Assembly: GCA_036745195.1 (NCBI GenBank)
Contig: DAIOGO010000129.1
Coordinates: 1-7,567, forward strand
Source of the DNA: JBFHRE01 sp036745195
GTDB taxonomy: Bacteria > Actinomycetota > Acidimicrobiia > Spongiisociales > ZC4RG35
DNA: 7,567 bases
Direction of reading: 5' to 3'
Shown piece by piece: positions 1 to 5,391 of this stretch (its first letter is position 1; each line of letters begins with the position of its first letter). The translations under genes were made by a program, and so were the position numbers. The notes under the pieces are model-generated. The model was not told the origin of the DNA. It saw nothing but the letters and a program-made list of their open reading frames with translations, and did no database searches.

Positions 1-190
1 GTCCCAGGTGGCTGCACACCGCCACCACCGCCCCCGCCGCCCGTAGCTGCTGGATCGTGCCGAGGGCAGAGGAGATCCGGAAGTCGTCGGTGACGGTGCC
101 GTTGTCGAGCGGAACGTTCAGATCGGCCCGGACCAGCACCCGTTTTCCCGCCACTTCGACGTCGCTGAGGGTGAGATATCGGAACGGCAC
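1..190 (-). CDS. pgk: Phosphoglycerate kinase, N-terminal part (cut by window edge)
   Basis: The reverse strand reads from a GTG at 190 to the window edge without a stop and gives about 63 residues starting VPFRYLTLSDVEVAGKRVLV. The signature RADLNVPL (residues 22-29), then DDFRI, and finally CSHLG at the truncated end match the N-terminal lobe of phosphoglycerate kinase, which binds 3-phosphoglycerate. In this family RxDxNVPL and SHLGRP line the substrate site. The enzyme is cytosolic and transfers phosphate between 1,3-bisphosphoglycerate and ADP in glycolysis. The GTG start is supported by a purine-rich ribosome site, AGGAGAGG at 197-204, six bases upstream. The gene lies 97 bases downstream of yvcK in the same direction; whiA and gap, often placed between them in actinobacteria, are not there. 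The C-terminal ATP-binding lobe lies outside the window. Family assignment is secure although partial. Confidence 0.93.
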   Translation of the reverse strand, partial: MPFRYLTLSDVEVAGKRVLVRADLNVPLDNGTVTDDFRISSALGTIQQLRAAGAVVAVCSHLG

Positions 191-196
191 GGTGGT

Positions 197-204
197 CCTC
201 TCCT
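197..204 (-). promoter_or_regulatory. Ribosome binding site of pgk
   Basis: The reverse strand reads AGGAGAGG here, six bases before the GTG at 190. It is one of the better Shine-Dalgarno matches in the window and decides the non-ATG start of pgk. Confidence 0.7.
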
Positions 205-247
205 GGTCAGGTCGATGCTGATCGGCGCTCGGCGCCATCGGATTCTG

Positions 248-253
248 ACGATA
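248..253 (-). promoter_or_regulatory. Candidate -10 element for pgk
   Basis: The 97-base spacer between yvcK and pgk (191-287) contains TATCGT on the reverse strand, matching the actinobacterial -10 pattern TANNNT. No convincing -35 box lies 16-18 bases upstream. Transcription from here would give a leader of about 50 bases. That leader contains a short stem, GGCGC-CGA-GCGCC (224-236), before the ribosome site. The spacer length suggests pgk has its own promoter besides read-through from yvcK, but the match is short and may be chance. Confidence 0.3.
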
Positions 254-287
254 CCAGCGGGCCGGTCGAGCCCGGACAGGGGCCCTC

Positions 288-1268
288 TCAGACCAGGCCG
301 GCCAGCACCGCACCGAGCAGATCGGGATCGTGCTCTGGCCACGAGGCCGTCACCGAAGCAACCCGGGCGGGCCGGATCGTCCAACCCCGGCCGTCGGAAA
401 GGTCGACCCGGGTCAGACCGGTCGGGACCGCCAGCGGGGAGTGGTCCACGATGACCGTTCCCCGCCTGCGCAACCCGCCGTGACGGTGGATCGCCGCCAC
501 GTGATCCTCCCCCGACATCCCCAGCGTCTCGGCATCCTGGGTGATGAGGTTGAGGATCATGCTCAACTGTGCCTCGGAACGGTCGAGGGCCGCCGCCATC
601 CCGGGGACGGCGATGGCGGCGATCACCGAGGTGAACAGGCTCCCGGGGGCGATCACGATCTGGTCGGCCGCGGCGATCGCCTCCACCGCCGCCGGGGAGG
701 CCCGCACCGAGGATGGACCGACCGTGAACCGTTCGATCCCGCCCCGGGTGCGGCTGACCGCCACCTGGCCCGACACCATCCGGCCCCCGATCACCGCCTC
801 CAGCACCAGCGGCTCGGCCGCCGCCGGGATGGCCCGTCCCACCGCCCCCAGCAAACGGCCTGCCATGGCGACCGCTTCCTCGAAACCCCCCTCCAATTCG
901 GTCAGGGCGGCGAGGATCAGGTTGCCGAGTGAATGGCCGAGCACGTCGGTGCTCTCCACCGAACCGGGATCGTCGGATCCGTGGGGGAAGCGGTAGGAGA
1001 ACAGATCGGACCACACCGATCGGTCGGGGGTGAGGGCCAGCAACGCCCGGCGGATGTCACCCGGAGGCGGGACGCCGGTCCCGGCGGTGAGCCGGCCGGA
1101 CGATCCGCCGTCATCGGCGACCGACACGATGGCCGTGACAGTCGAGGCGTAGGAGCGAATGGCGCGCAGGGCCGTCGACAGTCCGTGCCCCCCACCCAGC
1201 GCCACCACCCGGGGACCCAGCGGCTCGTCTTCGCCGAGCAGCGCAGTGAGCTCGAGGGCGGCGGTCAC
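288..1268 (-). CDS. yvcK: YvcK/GlmR-family UDP-sugar-binding regulator (CofD-like fold)
   Basis: This encodes 326 residues, near the usual 310-340 for the family. Motifs in order: the nucleotide-binding loop VVALGGGHGLS (21-31), VADDGGSSGRL (50-60), PPPGDIRRALLAL (67-79), GHSLGNL (111-117), IVIAPGSLFTSVI (204-216), and the late block LNLITQDAETLG (239-250) with DH at 255-256. Together these are diagnostic of YvcK, also called GlmR in Bacillus and CuvA in mycobacteria. Homologues bind UDP-GlcNAc and tune amino-sugar synthesis, peptidoglycan and growth on gluconeogenic carbon; they belong to the same fold as CofD. The start is a GTG seven bases after the rapZ stop with no clear Shine-Dalgarno, so translation is probably coupled to rapZ. 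The Gly-rich loop begins only about 20 residues in, so little room is left for a later start. Downstream comes pgk rather than whiA. Family identity is secure; the exact role in this organism is inferred. Confidence 0.94.
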   Translation of the reverse strand: MTAALELTALLGEDEPLGPRVVALGGGHGLSTALRAIRSYASTVTAIVSVADDGGSSGRLTAGTGVPPPGDIRRALLALTPDRSVWSDLFSYRFPHGSDDPGSVESTDVLGHSLGNLILAALTELEGGFEEAVAMAGRLLGAVGRAIPAAAEPLVLEAVIGGRMVSGQVAVSRTRGGIERFTVGPSSVRASPAAVEAIAAADQIVIAPGSLFTSVIAAIAVPGMAAALDRSEAQLSMILNLITQDAETLGMSGEDHVAAIHRHGGLRRRGTVIVDHSPLAVPTGLTRVDLSDGRGWTIRPARVASVTASWPEHDPDLLGAVLAGLV

Positions 1269-1275
1269 GATCGAC

Positions 1276-2142
1276 TCATCGGGCCACGTCTCGATGTCTC
1301 ACGGCCACGTCCAGGCCCTTGTTCTCGAGGGTGTCACCCAGCGCCTGGGCGATCGCCACCGACCGGTGATGCCCACCGGTGCAACCGATCCCGATCGAGA
1401 GGTACGACTTGCCTTCTCGAACGTACCGGGGCACGAGGAAGTTGAGCATCTCGGTCAACTTCTTGAAGAAGGCGGCTCCGTCCGGGTTGCCCATCACGTA
1501 GTCGAAGACCTCCGGGTCGGTCCCACGTTTGGGCCGCAACTCGGTCACCCAGTGGGGGTTGGGGAGAAAGCGGACGTCGAAGCAGAGATCGATGTCGCGG
1601 GGAACGCCGTGTTTGTAGCCGAAGGAGGTGACGGAGACCCTCATCGTTCTCTGCGGTCCCGGCTCGGTGAAGCGGTGGGTGATTGCGTCGCGAAGTTGGT
1701 GGACGTTGAGGTCGGTGGTGTCGATGACCAGGTCGGCCATCTCCTTGAGATCGGCCAGCAGGAGCCGTTCGTCTGCGATCGATTCCGGCAGGGTTCCCCC
1801 CCGAACCGGGTGCGGTCGCCGGTTCTCCTCGTAGCGGCGCACCAGCATGGCGTCGTCGGCCTCGAGGAACAGGACCATCGTCCGGATCCCCTGGCCCTCC
1901 AGAGCATCGATCACCGGTCCCACCTCGGCGGTGGCCAGGCCTCCCCGCGAATCGATCACCGCCACCACCCGGCCCCGTCCCTCCGCCACATGGTGATACT
2001 CCGCCACCTCGGGGATCAGCCGGGGTGGCAGGTTGTCCACGACGGTGTAGCCGAGGTCCTCCAGCACCTTGGCGGCGGTGGAGCGACCGGCCCCGGAAAG
2101 CCCGGTGACGATCAGTACTCCCGGCCTACTGCTCCTGGCCAT
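1276..2142 (-). CDS. rapZ: RapZ/YvcJ-family P-loop nucleotide- and RNA-binding protein
   Basis: From the ATG at 2142 this encodes 288 residues, a normal RapZ length. The N-terminal P-loop is GLSGAGRST (14-22), with Arg20 replacing the usual Walker A lysine; as I recall, this variant is common in actinobacterial RapZ. It is followed by LEDLGYTVVDNLPP (27-40) and VVAVIDSRGG, a Walker B-like segment. The C-terminal domain carries SFGYKHGVPRDIDLCFDVRF and GIGCTGGHHRSVAIA with Cys254 and His258-His259, the half that binds the small RNA GlmZ and acts as RNase E adaptor in E. coli. Whether an sRNA circuit exists here is unknown; Gram-positive homologues hydrolyse nucleotides. An in-frame start at 2196 would add 18 low-complexity residues inside uvrC. 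The ATG at 2142 is preferred because GGAGG (2148-2152) lies five bases upstream and it leaves the normal N terminus. It overlaps uvrC by 17 bases and sits 7 bases before yvcK. Confidence 0.94.
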   Translation of the reverse strand: MARSSRPGVLIVTGLSGAGRSTAAKVLEDLGYTVVDNLPPRLIPEVAEYHHVAEGRGRVVAVIDSRGGLATAEVGPVIDALEGQGIRTMVLFLEADDAMLVRRYEENRRPHPVRGGTLPESIADERLLLADLKEMADLVIDTTDLNVHQLRDAITHRFTEPGPQRTMRVSVTSFGYKHGVPRDIDLCFDVRFLPNPHWVTELRPKRGTDPEVFDYVMGNPDGAAFFKKLTEMLNFLVPRYVREGKSYLSIGIGCTGGHHRSVAIAQALGDTLENKGLDVAVRHRDVAR

Positions 2143-3970
2143 CGTGTCCTCCGTGGAGCGCAGCGTAGAGCTGGGAGGCGACGGCGGTCGGGACAACCGA
2201 CGCCATCTCCTCCTCGGTGGCGCCTTTCAGCCGGGTCAGCGAGCCGAATCGCTTGAGCAACGTCTTCTTGCGGGTGGGACCGATCCCGGGCACCTCGTCG
2301 AGAATCGAGTCGAGCATCGACTTGGAGCGAATCGACCGGTGGTAGGTGATAGCAAACCGATGGGCTTCGTCCCGGATCTGCTGGAGCAGATACAACGCCT
2401 CGGCATCGCGGCGGATGCGGATGGGTTCGGCCTGACCGGGGACATAGACCTCCTCGAGTCGTTTGGCCAGCCCGATCGCCGGGATGGAGACGCCGGCGTC
2501 GGCCATCGCCTTGGTGGCCCGGCCCAGCTGGGCAGGCCCGCCGTCGATCACGACCAGGGTGGGCGGGTAGCGGAAGCGGGTCTGCTCCTCGACCGGCTTG
2601 TTCATCTCCCGCAGGTAGTTCTGGAATCTGCGCGAGATGACCTCTTCCATCGAGGCGAAATCGTCCTGGCCCTCGACGGTGCGGATCTTGAATCGCCGGT
2701 AATCGGACCGGCGCGGCAGCCCGTCCTCCATCACGACCATCGAAGCCACCGTGTTGGTGCCCTGCAGAGTCGAGATGTCGAACGCCTCGATCCGCAACGG
2801 CGCCTCGGGCAACTCGAGGATCTCCTGCAGGCTGCGCAAGGCCCGGGCCCGGGCGTTGTGATCGGATTGCCGCTTGAGGCGGTGACGCCCGAACGCCTCC
2901 CGGGCGTTGACCTGAGCGTTCTCGAGTAGACGGCGTTTAGCGCCCCGCTGCGGCACCCTGACCTCGACCGCGCTCCCCCGTCGCTCCGCCAGCCACACCC
3001 GCATTGCCTCGAGGTCGGCCGGTTCCTCGGCCACCACGATCAGCGGTGGGGGAACTTCGTCGATGTACAGGTCCCTGATCACCGACTCGGCCAATTCGGC
3101 GTCGGTCAGTTCCTCGACCCGGTCGATCATCGCCCCGAGACGCCCCACCACCCTTCCCCTCCTCACGTGCAAGACCTGGAGAGATGTCTCCAGGTCGTCA
3201 CCGTGGAGGGCGAGCAGGTCGAAATCCTCGCGCCGATCGGTGACGATCTCCTGACGTTCGATCGCCCGGCGGACATCCTCCAGGCGATCCCGGAAGCGGG
3301 CGGCCTGTTCGAAGTCTTCACGACCGGCCGAATCCCACATTCGTTTCTCGAGGTCTTCGACGATCCCATCGGTGTCGCCCCTGAGGAAGGCGGCCAGCCC
3401 ATCCACCAGTTCGACGTAGCGGTCCGGTTCCACCGCCCCGATACAGGGCCCGACACATTTCTCGATGTGGAACAGGAGACACGGGCGCCCCTGGGCCTGC
3501 TGACGCCGGAACACGCCATCGGAGCAGGTGCGAACCGGGAAGGTACGGAGAAGCTGGTCGAGGGTGCTGCGGATGGCGTAGGCATGGGCGTAAGGACCGA
3601 AATACTCGGTGGGCTTGCGCTTGGCACCCCGCATCACCCGCGCCCGGGGCCACTCGTCCCCCCGGGTGATGGCCAGGTACGGGTATGACTTGTCGTCGAC
3701 CAGCCTCACGTTGAATCGGGGCCGATGCTGCTTGATGAGCGAATACTCGAGCATCAGCGCCGCCACCTCGGAGTCGGCGACGATCCACTCGACCGTCTCG
3801 GCGGTATCGATCATCGTCTGGGTGCGGGGGTGGAGATCCCGCGAGAAATACGACCCGATCCGCTTGCGCAGCGATTTGGCCTTCCCGATGTACACCACCC
3901 GCCCGTTTCGGTCCCGAAACAGGTAAGACCCGGGCGCATCGGGTATCTCGGCGGTGGGGGGCCGGCGCAT
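2126..3970 (-). CDS. uvrC: UvrC, excinuclease ABC subunit C
   Basis: This encodes a complete 614-residue UvrC, the nuclease that makes both incisions around damaged DNA in UvrABC nucleotide excision repair. Domains in order: GIY-YIG nuclease (about 12-90) with GSY at 14-16, YIG at 27-29, Arg37, Glu75 and Asn87 as the expected 3'-incision residues; four cysteines (149, 164, 172, 176) in the positions reported to hold an iron-sulphur cluster in E. coli UvrC; a UVR motif (about 203-238) that contacts UvrB; an RNase H-like 5'-incision domain with Asp398 (FDIS), Asp437, Asp476 (IDGG) and His537; and a C-terminal helix-hairpin-helix region (about 555-605, VPGIGPTRKKTLL). All catalytic positions look intact. 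The ATG at 3970 has no Shine-Dalgarno but is preceded by a TANNNT box at exactly leaderless spacing. It is the first gene of the leftward cluster, and its end overlaps rapZ. Confidence 0.97.
   Translation of the reverse strand: MRRPPTAEIPDAPGSYLFRDRNGRVVYIGKAKSLRKRIGSYFSRDLHPRTQTMIDTAETVEWIVADSEVAALMLEYSLIKQHRPRFNVRLVDDKSYPYLAITRGDEWPRARVMRGAKRKPTEYFGPYAHAYAIRSTLDQLLRTFPVRTCSDGVFRRQQAQGRPCLLFHIEKCVGPCIGAVEPDRYVELVDGLAAFLRGDTDGIVEDLEKRMWDSAGREDFEQAARFRDRLEDVRRAIERQEIVTDRREDFDLLALHGDDLETSLQVLHVRRGRVVGRLGAMIDRVEELTDAELAESVIRDLYIDEVPPPLIVVAEEPADLEAMRVWLAERRGSAVEVRVPQRGAKRRLLENAQVNAREAFGRHRLKRQSDHNARARALRSLQEILELPEAPLRIEAFDISTLQGTNTVASMVVMEDGLPRRSDYRRFKIRTVEGQDDFASMEEVISRRFQNYLREMNKPVEEQTRFRYPPTLVVIDGGPAQLGRATKAMADAGVSIPAIGLAKRLEEVYVPGQAEPIRIRRDAEALYLLQQIRDEAHRFAITYHRSIRSKSMLDSILDEVPGIGPTRKKTLLKRFGSLTRLKGATEEEMASVVPTAVASQLYAALHGGHDGQEQ
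2148..2152 (-). promoter_or_regulatory. Ribosome binding site of rapZ, inside uvrC
   Basis: The reverse strand reads GGAGG five bases before the ATG at 2142. It lies in the last codons of uvrC, so ribosomes ending uvrC pass over it. It decides the internal start of rapZ over the longer in-frame option at 2196. Confidence 0.7.
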
Positions 3971-3976
3971 GGCCGG

Positions 3977-3982
3977 ATGGTA
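3977..3982 (-). promoter_or_regulatory. Candidate -10 element for a leaderless uvrC mRNA
   Basis: The reverse strand reads TACCAT, then CCGGCC, then the uvrC ATG. If transcription starts at the A of the ATG, the box occupies -12 to -7, the canonical -10 location. uvrC has no Shine-Dalgarno sequence, which agrees with leaderless translation, common in actinobacteria. No good -35 hexamer is visible. The hexamer is degenerate, so this remains a candidate. Confidence 0.4.
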
Positions 3983-4013
3983 CGTGCCCCCGCCCCGAAC
4001 CAGAACCAGGCTC

Positions 4014-4041
4014 TCGACGGCCCGGGCCGACGCGATAACCT
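4014..4041 (+). promoter_or_regulatory. Candidate promoter for ugd
   Basis: In the 107-base divergent region (3971-4077), TCGACG (4014-4019, resembling TTGACN) is followed after 16 bases by TAACCT (4036-4041, matching TANNNT). Transcription would start near 4048 and give a leader of about 30 bases carrying the ribosome site. It is the best-spaced pair on this strand here, but both boxes are imperfect. Confidence 0.35.
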
Positions 4042-4064
4042 GCTCGGGGTCAGAGAGTTGGGCT

Positions 4065-4070
4065 GGGAGG
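4065..4070 (+). promoter_or_regulatory. Ribosome binding site of ugd
   Basis: GGGAGG lies seven bases before the ATG at 4078. The good match and spacing fix the ugd start. Confidence 0.75.
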
Positions 4071-4077
4071 CTGCTGG

Positions 4078-5376
4078 ATGAGAATCACGGTGATGGGGAC
4101 CGGGTATGTCGGGCTGGTCGTGGGGGCCTGCCTGGCCGAGACCGGCAACGACGTCGTATGCGTCGACACGGACGAAGGCAAGATCGCCGGGCTCCAGAAC
4201 GGCAAGATCCCGATCTTCGAGCCGGGTCTCGAACCGATGGTGCAGCGCAACGAGGACTTCGGCCGGCTGCGGTTCAGCACCGACCTCGATGCCATGGTCG
4301 CCGCCGCCGAGGTGGTGGTCATCGCCGTCGGCACTCCTTCCGGCGAGGACGGCTCGGCCGATCTCCAGTACGTGCTGTCGGCGGCCGAGACGATCGGGCG
4401 CAACATGACGTCCGAGAAGGTCGTCCTGATCAAGTCGACGGTGCCGGTGGGGACCGCCGCCAAGGTCCGGGAGACCATCGAGCGCCAGACCGATCAACTG
4501 TTCACGGTCTGCTCCAACCCCGAGTTCCTCAAGGAGGGGGCGGCGGTGGGCGACTTCATGAAACCCGACCGGGTGATCGTCGGGCTCGACTCGCCCCTCG
4601 GGCGACCGGTCGTCGAGCGTCTCTACGCCCCGTTCCTGCGGACCTCCAACCGGATGATCTTCATGGACAACGTCTCGGCCGAACTGACCAAGTACGCCGC
4701 CAACGCCATGCTCGCCACCCGGATCTCGTTCATGAACGAGATCGCCAACCTGTGCGAGACGCTGGGCGCCGACGTCGACCAAGTCCGGCGAGGACTGGGG
4801 AGCGACAGCCGGATCGGCTCGGCCTTCCTGTTCCCCGGTCCCGGGTACGGCGGGTCGTGCTTCCCCAAGGACATGAGGGCGTTGATTCGAACCGGCGACG
4901 AGCACGGCTCCAAGCTGAATCTGGTCAAGGCCGTCGACAAGGTGAACACCCGGCAGCGCCGGCGGATGTACAAGAAGCTGAAGAAGGCCTTCGACGGGCA
5001 GGTCGAGGGCAAGCAGGTGGCCGTCTGGGGTCTGGCCTTCAAGGCCGAGACCGACGACATCCGCGAGAGCGCCGCCATCGATCTGGTCGACACCCTCCTC
5101 GAGAAAGGCGCCTCCGTGGCGGTGTTCGACCCGCAGGCGATGGAACCGGCCCGCAATCGATTCGGCGACCGGGTCCGTTACGCCACCGATCCCTACGACG
5201 CCCTCACCGGAGCCGATGCCCTGGCGGTCGCCACCGAATGGCTCCTGTTTCGCAACCCCGACTTCGACCGGATCAGGGCGAGCATGTCCGGCGACGTTCT
5301 GGTCGACGGGAGAAACCTCTACGACCCAGACCAGATGCGGGGTCTCGGCTTCCGCTACCAGGGAATCGGCCGGTAG
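4078..5376 (+). CDS. ugd: UDP-glucose 6-dehydrogenase
   Basis: This encodes 432 residues, the normal length for bacterial UDP-glucose dehydrogenase, which oxidises UDP-glucose to UDP-glucuronate with two NAD+ in the cytosol. The N-terminal Rossmann fold opens with MGTGYVGLVVG (6-16) and has an acidic strand end, CVDTD (28-32). KSTVPVGT and NPEFLKEG (147-154) follow. The central helix carries ELTKYAANAML with Lys205 and Asn209. The catalytic block GPGYGGSCFPKD ends with Cys261 and Asp265, agreeing within one residue with the Streptococcus pyogenes enzyme numbering as I recall it. The C-terminal UDP-binding domain contains VWGLAFKAETDDIRESAA and VFDPQAM. It stands alone on the plus strand, divergent from uvrC and convergent with the HTTM-like gene, whose stop is only 15 bases from its own. 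UDP-glucuronate usually feeds capsule, exopolysaccharide or nucleotide-sugar pathways, but no glycosyltransferase lies nearby. A GDP-mannose dehydrogenase is the main alternative; overall similarity favours Ugd. Confidence 0.95.
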   Translation: MRITVMGTGYVGLVVGACLAETGNDVVCVDTDEGKIAGLQNGKIPIFEPGLEPMVQRNEDFGRLRFSTDLDAMVAAAEVVVIAVGTPSGEDGSADLQYVLSAAETIGRNMTSEKVVLIKSTVPVGTAAKVRETIERQTDQLFTVCSNPEFLKEGAAVGDFMKPDRVIVGLDSPLGRPVVERLYAPFLRTSNRMIFMDNVSAELTKYAANAMLATRISFMNEIANLCETLGADVDQVRRGLGSDSRIGSAFLFPGPGYGGSCFPKDMRALIRTGDEHGSKLNLVKAVDKVNTRQRRRMYKKLKKAFDGQVEGKQVAVWGLAFKAETDDIRESAAIDLVDTLLEKGASVAVFDPQAMEPARNRFGDRVRYATDPYDALTGADALAVATEWLLFRNPDFDRIRASMSGDVLVDGRNLYDPDQMRGLGFRYQGIGR

Positions 5377-5391
5377 GGCACATAGGACTCG

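Noticed and set aside
1..60. GCC/CCG-rich repetitive stretch considered as a simple repeat
   Set aside because: It encodes the Ala/Val-rich AAGAVVAV strand of phosphoglycerate kinase; the repetitiveness follows from codon bias.
224..236. Stem GGCGC-TCG-GCGCC in the pgk leader, considered as a riboswitch or attenuator
   Set aside because: A five-pair stem of pure G/C is common by chance in this DNA, and no conserved riboswitch core or T-run is visible in the 97-base spacer.
118..1014. Minus-strand frame of 298 codons overlapping pgk and yvcK in a different phase
   Set aside because: Very Gly/Arg/Pro-rich and incompatible with the clear PGK and YvcK readings over the same bases.
1159..2256. 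Long plus-strand open frame (365 codons) opposite yvcK and rapZ
   Set aside because: It lies antisense to two well-recognised genes, its protein is a low-complexity His/Gly/Arg-rich mirror of their codons, and it matches no family I know. High-G+C genes commonly leave such antisense frames open.
3811..4905. Long minus-strand open frame (364 codons) opposite ugd
   Set aside because: It runs through the divergent promoter region and antisense to ugd, which has all catalytic residues. The product is Arg/Gly/His-rich with no motif, as expected of a codon-bias shadow.
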